From positions 186,001 to 250,000 of the forward strand of contig JAZGUH010000224.1 of NCBI GenBank assembly GCA_037893225.1: a stretch of 64,000 bases of DNA, given 5' to 3'. A program made the position numbers and the translations under genes. A model generated the notes under the pieces. That model was given only the letters and a program-made list of their open reading frames with translations, was not told where the DNA came from and ran no database searches. Each line of letters begins with the position of its first letter. The stretch's first letter is position 1. Positions 57,705 to 64,000 of the stretch are shown here, piece after piece. The DNA is from Hippasteria phrygiana. Its lineage: Eukaryota; Echinodermata; Asteroidea; Valvatida; Goniasteridae.

Positions 57705-58685
57705 ATGCCTCGTGAGGTTAGAAAACACTGTTGTATTTGCAGAACAGGAGTAAGTTGTAGATTTTATCTATCTAGTGTTTATAAGGACGATATCGAACCT
57801 TGTTTTTTGCTTCAAGACGAGCGTGAAGGTGATCTGTGCACATCGTGTAAAACTTGCATTGTTCAGTTTCGGGCAGACAAATCAGTAACTTTCGCACATC
57901 GCGTGGATAGCAAGCGTCAGTTTGGTGCAATTCATAAACGTAAAATCGGGGGGAAACGTGAAAGAAAACTAAAAGAGCAAGTGGGAAAAAGCGCAGAGGA
58001 AGCACCCTCAAGCGAATTTGAAGAATTAAAAGGGAAAATAGAAACTCTTGAAGCAGAAAACAAGAAACTCAGAGAATTCGAGGAAAATGTAAAGCAATAT
58101 CTAGGAGTTGATAGGACATGTCAAGCACATCAACTTAAGACTTCTGCACTACAGCATATTGCAGCTACCTCAGGGACAGGGGATAAAGACATCTTAAAAG
58201 TTCAGGGCAAACATGGGCGTCCAAAGGTTTTTGTTAGGGTTCCTGTTGCTGAGGTGGGAAGTTCTACTTGTACAAAATCGAGTCTCCGTAGAAGGAACCA
58301 ATTAATTGAAAAGGTAGAAAAAATTATATCTGGTAGTATGTTTCCTTCAACTTCAACTGGTGGCACTGGTTCACAGTCAAGCTCTGGTAGGACTACTCCC
58401 TCAGCGGCAGGAACACGTCCCTCAACCCCACCGCCAGCTCCTTTGGATGATGTTGCTGCTCAGCGCGCTTGGAATATAAGGCAAAAAAAAGAGGAGTATG
58501 CAACAGCATCCCAAGCAGCAGGCTTGAAAGTTTGCACTAAGTTCTCAAGGGAAACAATAAATGGGTTGCGCAGCCTCATGCCAGAGACCATGTGGGTTTT
58601 TCTTAAAAAAAAACCTAGAAAAAGAAACAGGGCAACAGTTGTTGGGAACGCGACAAGCAATGAGATCTTCAACAGAAATTCCTGA
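57705..58685 (+). CDS. N-terminal part of broken transposase-like protein: Cys-rich domain and coiled coil
   Basis: This open segment of 326 codons starts at an ATG in a fair animal context (A at -3). Residues 8-51 are Cys-rich (C9, C10, C12, C18, C33, C45, C48, C51) and end in a C-x2-C-x2-C cluster. This is probably a zinc-binding, perhaps DNA-binding, module, but I do not recognise a named finger. A basic stretch (about 78-92) is followed by a Glu/Lys/Leu coiled coil (about 104-133), a Lys/Arg patch (191-206), and a Ser/Thr/Gly/Pro linker (about 212-246). A charged helix begins about 251-268. True coding probably ends near residue 302 at the A9 run 58,605-58,613. The last ~24 residues look like out-of-frame read-through, because the adjacent frame continues far better. 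It is the front part of the gene resumed in the frame of 58,561-59,583. Confidence 0.65.
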   Translation: MPREVRKHCCICRTGVSCRFYLSSVYKDDIEPCFLLQDEREGDLCTSCKTCIVQFRADKSVTFAHRVDSKRQFGAIHKRKIGGKRERKLKEQVGKSAEEAPSSEFEELKGKIETLEAENKKLREFEENVKQYLGVDRTCQAHQLKTSALQHIAATSGTGDKDILKVQGKHGRPKVFVRVPVAEVGSSTCTKSSLRRRNQLIEKVEKIISGSMFPSTSTGGTGSQSSSGRTTPSAAGTRPSTPPPAPLDDVAAQRAWNIRQKKEEYATASQAAGLKVCTKFSRETINGLRSLMPETMWVFLKKKPRKRNRATVVGNATSNEIFNRNS

Positions 58686-59583
58686 CAAGTATGAGTTTGG
58701 TTCTTTCAAAGGGAGTGGGGGGAGCACTGTTCACTTCAGCCGAGTTACGGATCTTGGAAATATGATAAAACGCGTTGTCACAGAGTGTGTTGAAACAAAC
58801 ATGATGGTGAAAAGCTTTGATGATACATTATGGATGCATGTTTCCGGGGACAAGGGTGGTAAAAGTACAAAATTTGTCATACAAATTCTGAATGTCAAGG
58901 ACAGTCACTCTGTGAAATCGCTCAACTTGTTGGGAATATTCGAAGGGGGAAAAGACGATAGGATCAACATTGAAGCAGCATTCACGCCTGTTTTTGAGGA
59001 ACTTCTGGAGATCACTGGGGACATCTCAAAGCTGCAGCTCCCAAAACCAGAAATTCATGACAACCTGTTCACAGATGAAATGGTTCAGGCAGGGGTGGAT
59101 GAGAAATTAGATTTCACTCCTCTTGAAAAAATTGATCACAGTAACAAGTTTATCAGCCCTGATTGCAGTTACTGCCAGCAAGCTTCATCTTCATTTTTTG
59201 TAGAACAAGCTCAGTCTACTTCCAAAATAAAAGGCCCTATAATTTACACAAAGTGTAAGCTGACATGGGGTGGTGACTGGGAATGGATAGCAAAGGTACT
59301 TGGGTTGACAGGTCCTAATGGTTTTCATTTTTGCCCCCACTGTCTTGCCACACTAAATGACCTTCAACGCGGTAAGCCTCATGCCTTACATGTCATTGAG
59401 GAATACAAAAATGAAGATGAAGATGATGGTGTACAGTTTGCATACAGTCAGCAAAGAGACCTGGCAACCTGTCATGCAAAGGCCCAAGATTTCATTGCAA
59501 GAGGTGCAAAAAAGGAACAGGCTAAGCATTTTGACAACTGCATTCAACATCCACTTATAGGCACCAAGGATCGGGTTCATTGA
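58561..59583 (+). CDS. Catalytic-core part of broken transposase-like protein (first two acidic motifs, CxxC)
   Basis: This segment is open for 340 codons, but its ATG lies inside the preceding segment and is probably not a real start. Genuine coding likely begins just after the A9 run (about 58,614). Visible motifs are GDKGGKSTK at residues 96-104 (D97 at 58,849), then a hydrophobic strand and an acidic LGIFEGGKDD region, then WGGDWEWIAKVLGL with D239 at 59,275. CPHC follows at 258-261, exactly 19 residues after D239. In mouse RAG1 the catalytic D708 and zinc ligand C727 are also 19 apart, and C727/C730 is likewise CxxC. I infer an RNase-H-fold DDE nuclease core. The frame runs off near 59,570, and the protein resumes one base over at IEHVSVSPLHIGLGLG. 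It is not a functional gene as it stands. Confidence 0.65.
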   Translation: MGCAASCQRPCGFFLKKNLEKETGQQLLGTRQAMRSSTEIPDKYEFGSFKGSGGSTVHFSRVTDLGNMIKRVVTECVETNMMVKSFDDTLWMHVSGDKGGKSTKFVIQILNVKDSHSVKSLNLLGIFEGGKDDRINIEAAFTPVFEELLEITGDISKLQLPKPEIHDNLFTDEMVQAGVDEKLDFTPLEKIDHSNKFISPDCSYCQQASSSFFVEQAQSTSKIKGPIIYTKCKLTWGGDWEWIAKVLGLTGPNGFHFCPHCLATLNDLQRGKPHALHVIEEYKNEDEDDGVQFAYSQQRDLATCHAKAQDFIARGAKKEQAKHFDNCIQHPLIGTKDRVH

Positions 59584-60135
59584 GCATGTGTCAGTCAGTC
59601 CCCTGCATATAGGTTTAGGACTGGGGTTGCAGATGTTTGAGATTGTCGAGAAAAATGCACAACAATTAGACAAGCAAATCCTCATAAATATGGGATGCAT
59701 AATGCTGTAGATGATTTGTATGCGCGCGTTGCAGATTTGGCTAAGGAACAAAATGAGTTGCGCAATTCCACGAGAGAACGTGAAGATGACCTTAGGGCTA
59801 AGCATGACCAGGTTGCTCAGGTACAGGCAGATAATCCGAATCATTTTTCCAAAACGGATCATCAGAAATTAAATGACAACAGTCTACTAGCTCGGAATTC
59901 TAGAAAGCAGGTTCAGCAGCTGAATAGTCAAATCAAGGGAATTGAAAAAACAATTTGAGGCATTGCCAAAGAGATTAGTAGCAATGAAAAGGTACAGGCT
60001 GATGTTAGAGATGAAATTCAGCGGGTTCCAGGGCCATTTATGAATAGGTTTAGCACAGCCATAGAAGGATTAGGCATTAGGAGACAGTCATATCATGGTG
60101 GATCATTAATTGGGGGTGATGTACACAAGAGTTGA
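59579..60135 (+). pseudogene. Middle part of transposase-like remnant: helical SPLHIGLGLGL segment and coiled-coil insertion
   Basis: The protein continues from 59,579 in a new frame with SPLHIGLGLGLQMFEIVEKN, then moves back a frame by about 59,694. A long Gln/Glu/Arg/Lys-rich coiled-coil stretch follows (59,695-59,955), then a TGA at 59,956. The same frame then stays open to 60,135 and includes YHGGSLIGGDVHK near 60,085-60,129. A large helical insertion between the second and third acidic residues is known in RAG1, CMC and several other DDE transposases. Which positions were originally inserted or deleted cannot be read from one copy. Confidence 0.6.
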
Positions 60136-60611
60136 AAGATGCCAACTACAAGAAGTTTTCTGAAATTTTTCTTCCTTTCAGTCTCAACACACCCACTGGG
60201 CTCCAAACATTTGGGTCCGAAGAATTGTCTGAGAAAATCAGGTGGCAATGTTTGACAAATTCAAGATCTTGTTATGACTTGTACACTGTAAATAGATTGC
60301 TGGTGTAGAGCATGAAGTCGAGTTGCTGGCCTGCCGGGTGTTCGGAGTTTGGTTGCTGGTTCCCCATCAACTTTCCAACAGAAAACCTCAAACGAAAATT
60401 CCATCTTCTCACAGTTGAAGTCCCAAGGCAGGCTATGATATTAGGAACTGTTGGCATGATGTCTGAGCAGGCCACAGAGAGCATTCATGCATATGCGAAT
60501 AATTAGAGCGTATGTTCGTCAGTGTGCGCGAGCCTGCTAAGCGACAAAAAACTTGTGCTCAGACAACATGCCATGTACAGCTCCCCTCAGTTACGACATC
60601 TCAAATTGTAG
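60129..60611 (+). pseudogene. C-terminal part of transposase-like remnant with third acidic motif
   Basis: From 60,129 a frame starting ELKDANYKKF runs through a TAG at 60,306 to a second TAG at 60,504. It carries FGCWFPINFP, KFHLLTVEV and SEQATESIHAYANN. The His codon is at 60,402. A Glu codon five residues later (60,417) sits where RAG1 has its second zinc-binding His (H937/H942, also five apart). Exactly 20 residues further is the Glu at 60,477 in ATES, matching the RAG1 H942-to-E962 spacing. If the alignment is right, the second His has been lost. Coding-like sequence then continues one base back (ERMFVSVREPAKR) and again in another frame (LVLRQHAMYSSPQLRHL), ending at a TAG at 60,609-60,611. 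Confidence 0.55.
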
Positions 60612-60614
60612 AAT

Positions 60615-60740
60615 TAATAACAGGATCTTGACTTTCAAGTTTAGGAAGGGTTTTTTTACTTAAAAATTCCAGTGCAGGCCAGATTTCAATTATAAATAAA
60701 TAATAGCAGGATCTTAACTTTGTCTCAGGCAGGGTTTTTA
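60615..60740 (+). repeat. Diverged direct repeat, two copies 86 bp apart
   Basis: The 21 bases at 60,615-60,635 and 60,701-60,721 are the same except at two positions. The resemblance continues weakly as aggaagggttttt and aggcagggttttt. This is probably an old local duplication just past the end of the transposase remnant. Confidence 0.5.
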
Positions 60741-60883
60741 GTTTCAAGAGCACTGAATTGGGTTCCTGACAAGTCTTGGGGTATCCAGTTGTCATTAAAC
60801 ACACCAATGAAGTAATCAAAATTACTATATTGTTTTTGTTAACCACATGTTATTGCAAGGTTGATTTAGCTCTAACCCCTTAC

Positions 60884-61099
60884 TCAAAAAAATTAAAGGA
60901 ACAGACATTTGCATTTGAAACGGTTTTCAACCAGACCGGTACCTCATTGATTTTACTTATTGTACACTGCTGCAACTTGTTTAATTATGCATCATAAAAT
61001 GCGAGATGATGCAATTGATTTGGCATGTGTTTTAAAGTTCAGTTGACTGCAGGGGGTAAACAAATACTAATAAATCAGTCTGTTCCTTTAATTTTTTGA
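60884..61099. mobile_element. Candidate MITE with ~22-bp terminal inverted repeats
   Basis: The arms 60,884-60,906 and 61,078-61,099 are reverse complements apart from one base in an A/T run (seven A against six T). They enclose about 170 bp with no coding capacity. Inside both arms is ttaa followed by aggaacagac. The element could therefore be read as 60,897-61,087 with TTAA target duplications (piggyBac- or Kolobok-type). However, the inverted symmetry continues outward past TTAA, which favours longer terminal repeats with the TTAA inside them. No transposase is encoded. Confidence 0.5.
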
Positions 61100-61621
61100 A
61101 TAGTATAGTATGAATTTGTTGGATTTAGCCAGGGATAGGGTTCGTTGATTTATTTAATTACATGTAGAATGTTTTTAGCTTGCAGTTATTGGTAGCTGCC
61201 TACGTCGTCGCGAGTAGGACAAGTGTATCCACTACCATAATTGCATAGGCCGTTTAAATCCAACATTTTCTTTAGTGAAGTTGAATTAAGTAAATTATAA
61301 CAGGTTGCATGGAAATTATTATTTTTTGAAATTCAAGGTTCATTACAAAATCAGAGATCACCACCATTTGTGTGGGGCTTTGTAAAGGTTAAATATTTTT
61401 TTTTCTCTAATAATTTGTCATCACCCAAACAAATTGTGGGGAAAAATATTTTACACTGAACTTGTTCAATTTGTTGACACATACAAATTGAAATTGCAAT
61501 GGTAAACAACAATCTTTTCTTTCTTGAAAAAATTAAGGGGTTCATCAAAAAAATGCATGTCTGCATATACATTATGTCGTTGCTCCTTTTTTAATTGAAT
61601 TTTTTTCTTTTACACAAAAAG
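61100..61621. other. AT-rich intergenic stretch, no feature recognised
   Basis: I see no convincing reading frame, RNA gene or repeat. The only point of note is a pyrimidine-rich tract ending in acacaaaaag at 61,621, directly before the coding remnant that follows. Confidence 0.6.
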
Positions 61622-61884
61622 GTCTTGAAAACTTATGCGATGGGCTACTTGGGTAATCGAGTTATGAAAGTCAATGTATTGCAGTCTGGTCAAGTGGATA
61701 CATGATGATTTACAATGATCTCTTCTCGTGGGTGGGTCAGATCTTCAAGTCATTTGCTGTGTTTAAAGAACATGGTTGTGATAAGAGGATCCATGATAGC
61801 ATCTACCCAGAGATCAATATATTGGTATCTGAGTCCACGTCAAAACAACTGCAACCTGAAAACAGCGGCATAACTTGGGTTTAA
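61622..61884 (+). pseudogene. Possible exon or coding remnant of unknown protein
   Basis: Protein-like sequence begins after a T-rich tract and AG (61,621), reading VLKTYAMGYLGNRVMKVNVL in one frame up to a TGA at 61,703-61,705. It continues in a neighbouring frame as MIYNDLFSWVGQIFKSF and on to a TAA at 61,882-61,884. Residue use (mixed hydrophobic and charged, regular aromatics) is more protein-like than the AT-rich surroundings. I do not recognise the family. It could be a decayed last exon, a piece of another transposon or chance. Confidence 0.25.
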
Positions 61885-62196
61885 CATGGGGGAAAAAAAT
61901 GTTCAGGGAGGAGGACTGAAGCCAACGATGTAATTGTTTTTGCTCAAGATTTTAAATGGGGGAGGGCAAAAGGCACGTGTCCCCCATGCATGCCCATATA
62001 GTCTATGCCACTGTATTAAGCGCACATTGTACTTATAACATTAGCCACAATTTCTTTTGTCGAGTGCCAATTCTTTAAGTATTAAATCAGATGGCGTATG
62101 ATGATTGGCGTCTTTCTTTAAGCATCCCCCAAAGGCGGTCATCCATGTGGTACTTTTGAGAAAAATAATCAAGTAATCGGTAGTGGCGTAGCTGGA
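61885..62196. other. Intergenic stretch with possible transposon-tail sequence
   Basis: On the minus strand around 62,012 the sequence reads cagtggcatagac and continues into G-rich DNA. On the plus strand near 62,183 it reads agtggcgtagctgg before a long G run. Such agtggc(g/a)tag tails followed by G-rich tracts are, as far as I recall, frequent at transposon ends in invertebrate genomes. No element can be delimited here. Confidence 0.25.
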
Positions 62197-62395
62197 GGGG
62201 GGGGGTGGGGGGGAGGGGGGGGGGGGGGGGGGGGGGGTAACCCCCCATAAACAAAATCGTCGGCTCTCCCAGACCCCCCCCCCCCTTCCCTGCACTCAAA
62301 TTTTGCAAATGCCGAAAATAATAGCATAATCAAGATAACTGAGCACCCCCTACTGTAACATCCGTCCGCCCCCCCCCCCCCCCCCCCCCCCCCCC
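62197..62395. repeat. Long G and C homopolymer tracts
   Basis: 62,197-62,237 reads G9-T-G7-A-G23. C12 follows at 62,274-62,285 and C27 at 62,369-62,395. A further C6-A-C13-T-C6 block lies at 62,919-62,945. The G strand could form a G-quadruplex, and the G and C tracts could pair with each other. The exact lengths are likely to be unreliable in any assembly. Confidence 0.85.
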
Positions 62396-62600
62396 ATGGA
62401 GAAGAGCCCTGGCTATGCTGGGTGGTAACCAGGACGACTTAGGACCAGAAGCCTTTCTTCGGCACTGTTTGATGGTGATCACCGCTGTTTAATCATAAAA
62501 GAGGTACTACTTCTCTATCTTTGATGGCAAGCTGTGCAGTCTGCTTCAGTGAACAGGAATGGTAAAGAAATCAGAATTGGGGTCATTTATTAGTTATTTG

Positions 62601-62668
62601 AAAAACAAAATAAAAATTTTCTTACTTGGATTTCAAAAACAAAAATAAAGTTTTCTTACTTGGATTTC
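62601..62668 (+). repeat. 34-bp tandem duplication
   Basis: 62,601-62,634 and 62,635-62,668 are adjacent copies ending in the same ttttcttacttggatttc and differing at a few A/G positions in the A-rich half. This is a simple tandem duplication with no evident function. Confidence 0.8.
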
Positions 62669-62739
62669 AGTTACTATGCATATATTGTGGAAGCCTGGGT
62701 AATTAGGATCTATGGGTGGGCAAAGGGATTAATTAATAC

Positions 62740-62967
62740 AGGGGCGGATCTAGTTTTAGCTGAAAAGGGGAGAAAAATCAGGGGAGGGGACTTTATATGC
62801 ACCACAAGTGTGACAAGTGTCTACATAATATTCAACCTGCTTCCTTGAGTTACATCAAATAGGTAATTTAGTAGCATGTCTGCCCCCTGCATTCCCTTTT
62901 CCATAATCACATAGCTTACCCCCCACCCCCCCCCCCCCTCCCCCCACCACCAATGTCGGATCTGCCC
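62740..62967. mobile_element. Possible degenerate G/C-rich element (CAGGGGCGGATC-type end)
   Basis: caggggcggatct near 62,740 and the roughly complementary cggatctgccc near 62,957-62,967 could be imperfect terminal inverted repeats. The left half is G-rich and the right half C-rich. CAGGGG-type ends are known for hAT-like elements. The match is poor and no target-site duplication is clear. A 62-codon frame at 62,660-62,848 runs through its left half and is not convincing. Confidence 0.25.
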
Positions 62968-62970
62968 AGG

Positions 62971-63400
62971 TGATATTTAAACAGAAAGATTTTACTTTAA
63001 TAACCCCACAGTAAAATTTCGGAAAATAACTCCTTGATAAAAACTATCAAAATATGTGGATCAGCCTGCTATTTCAATATTTATGTCGGCAAAATCTGTA
63101 AAAATGAGGCAGAAATTAACATGTATGTGAGCACTTTGAGTGACCATACACTGCCAACTTAAGAACATCTACATGTAGCACAGCACAAATAACAAAAAAA
63201 ATTCTTTCACTATATAAGTATATTGCACACATAACATTCCCAACTAAGTTCTCAAATTTAAAGGTTGTTCTAAGTGTTTAATACAATTCTGAACACAGAT
63301 GGATGATTACTTTCCAAAATTTGCTTTTCCTAAATTTGCTTTTCCTGACCGATTTTGGTAGGGTGTATTAAAGTAAAATCTTTCCGTTTAGAAATACGTG
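62971..63400. mobile_element. Candidate MITE (~425 bp) with ~23-bp terminal inverted repeats
   Basis: The 23 bases at 62,978-63,000 and 63,368-63,390 are reverse complements with one mismatch, and weaker similarity extends several bases on both sides. The interior has no reading frame of note. A third, more diverged copy of the same end sequence lies at 63,732-63,756 in the orientation of the right end, which suggests a nested or second partial element. Confidence 0.5.
63317..63346 (+). repeat. Two tandem 15-bp units
   Basis: aaatttgcttttcct occurs twice back to back (63,317-63,331 and 63,332-63,346) without a mismatch, inside the inverted-repeat element. Confidence 0.85.
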
Positions 63401-63622
63401 TAGAATTCATCGTGCAAAAGTACATTATGTACGCGTGCATAATACGTTGCATGCTCGCTACGTTATTGTGCATGCCAAGCCTACTTACAATCTCGAAATT
63501 ATGCTAATTGTAACACCTATCAGTATGTTGATCAACGCTGGAATAAATCTACTTCCCGTCCTTTTAACTACAAACACGACAAATCTGTGAATACATTCAT
63601 TTTCCACGCCAAAAACACTCAC

Positions 63623-63670
63623 AGAATCGACGCTGATTTCCCGCACGCACAATGTTGCCACGTCAGCCAT
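63623..63670 (-). CDS. Possible first coding exon of an unidentified gene
   Basis: On the minus strand an ATG at 63,670 in the context AAAATGGCTG (A at -3, G at +4) opens 16 codons, MADVATLCVREISVDS. They end at 63,623 directly before GTGAGT (63,622-63,617), a near-ideal splice donor, giving a phase-0 exon. The frame stays open for a further ~45 codons past the donor, so it cannot be told from sequence alone whether splicing occurs. The next exon would lie to the left among repeats and is not recognised. The upstream 330 bp (63,671-64,000) hold an E-box CACGTG (63,695-63,700), two TGACGT-like half-sites close to the ATG and an AP-1-like TGAGTCA (63,915-63,921). All are common enough to be chance. 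Confidence 0.25.
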
Positions 63671-64000
63671 TTTTAAATACCCACTGAACGTCAGCACGTG
63701 CGACTACGCACAGAAATCACCAGGATTCAGTGTAAAAATCTTCCTTTTAAAAATATTGGCCAGGCAAGGATGGACTTGGCCAAAGTTTTATGCAGAGTTT
63801 AGAAGTTCAGCTAAGTGTTACAAGTATAATTGAAGTGAGTATTGAAGCCGTTCGTCGAAAAAGACGAGATTTGTTGCACGACAGCTGTTCTCCATCTCGG
63901 GAAAACCCAGGGGCTGAGTCATGCATATTTGACCTTGCCATAAACAACGGAGTCGTGTGACAAGGAGACGCGGAGTAATAAGCCCAATCACTTGGGGGTT
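63671..64000 (-). promoter_or_regulatory. Possible upstream region of the minus-strand exon
   Basis: CpG dinucleotides are more frequent here than in the AT-rich DNA to the left. CACGTG (63,695-63,700), TGAGTCA (63,915-63,921) and a small hairpin tcgtc-gaaaaa-gacga (63,852-63,867) are present. No TATA box at a proper distance can be assigned. The call depends wholly on the candidate exon being real. Confidence 0.15.

Larger units (their letters stand above)
57705..60611 (+). pseudogene. Degraded DDE-transposase-like gene (whole remnant)
   Basis: This appears to be one coding region of roughly 960 codons, now split among all three plus frames. The frames hand over at about 58,605-58,613 (an A9 run), 59,560-59,581, 59,650-59,694, 60,110-60,132, near 60,503 and near 60,550. 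In-frame stops lie at 59,956-59,958 (TGA) and 60,306-60,308 (TAG). Protein-like sequence continues across every break. The order is a Cys-rich N-terminus, a coiled coil, a Ser/Thr/Pro linker, a GDKGG acidic motif, a GGDW motif followed by CPHC, an SPLHIGLGLGL helix, a long coiled-coil insertion, YHGGSLIGGDVHK, FGCWFPINFP and SEQATESIHAYANN. Known biology: a D, D, CxxC, H-rich, E order is typical of the RAG1/Transib and CMC transposases. I infer a cut-and-paste transposon remnant, family not settled. No terminal inverted repeats were found. A few breaks could be homopolymer sequencing errors. Confidence 0.8.

Noticed and set aside
58460..58727. Minus-strand frames opposite the transposase remnant (also 57,772-58,011, 59,386-59,862 and 60,272-60,484)
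   Set aside because: They are shadows of the plus-strand coding sequence, with no coherent protein character.
57481..60611. Intact transposon with terminal inverted repeats
   Set aside because: I looked for complements of the 57,481-57,600 sequence, including the ccctaggg palindrome, downstream of 60,611 and found none. The ends cannot be placed.
60776..60997. 73-codon plus-strand frame
   Set aside because: It runs into the left arm of the inverted-repeat element and shows no recognisable motif.
61351..61572. 73-codon minus-strand frame
   Set aside because: It is AT-rich with Ile/Lys/Phe bias and has no motif and no supporting context. It is probably chance.
62041..62308. Minus-strand poly-proline frames of 73 and 84 codons
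   Set aside because: The proline run is translation of the G/C homopolymer tracts, and the remaining residues have no clear similarity to anything.

Overview
The window is eukaryotic and almost certainly from an invertebrate animal. There are no bacterial operons or ribosome-binding sites. About 90% of it is one tandem satellite array, and the rest is AT-rich intergenic DNA with decayed transposable elements. The sequence alone does not name the species. The broken transposase-like gene and the G/C-rich element ends look like what is common in marine invertebrates (cnidarians, echinoderms, hemichordates, molluscs), but that is an impression.

Region 1, positions 1-57,480: an uninterrupted head-to-tail array of a ~232-bp monomer, about 248 copies, all in one orientation. 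It continues off the left edge of the window. Monomers differ at about a dozen recurrent sites and by 1-bp indels. Combinations of these variants recur at fixed distances (1,158, 1,391, 1,854, 3,245, 3,247, 3,710 and 4,639 bp), so the array is built of higher-order repeats (HORs). Several variants are confined to parts of the array, which makes it a patchwork of local amplification domains. The many minus-strand reading frames of 60-123 codons here are by-products of the repeat.

Region 2, 57,481-60,611: the satellite stops abruptly, with a 7-bp inverted repeat across the junction. A single degraded plus-strand gene of about 2.9 kb follows. It has a Cys-rich N-terminus, a coiled coil, a low-complexity linker and a DDE-transposase-like core. 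It is broken by at least six frame changes and two in-frame stops. The spacing of its acidic and Cys/His residues resembles the RAG1/Transib/CMC type of transposase core. This is the most interesting coding signal in the window.

Region 3, 60,612-64,000: intergenic DNA with two candidate non-autonomous inverted-repeat elements, a third degenerate G/C-rich element, short direct and tandem repeats, and long G and C homopolymers. It also holds a small coding remnant (61,622-61,884) and a possible first coding exon on the minus strand (63,670-63,623) with a good splice donor. I found no tRNA, rRNA or CRISPR, and no intact long gene.
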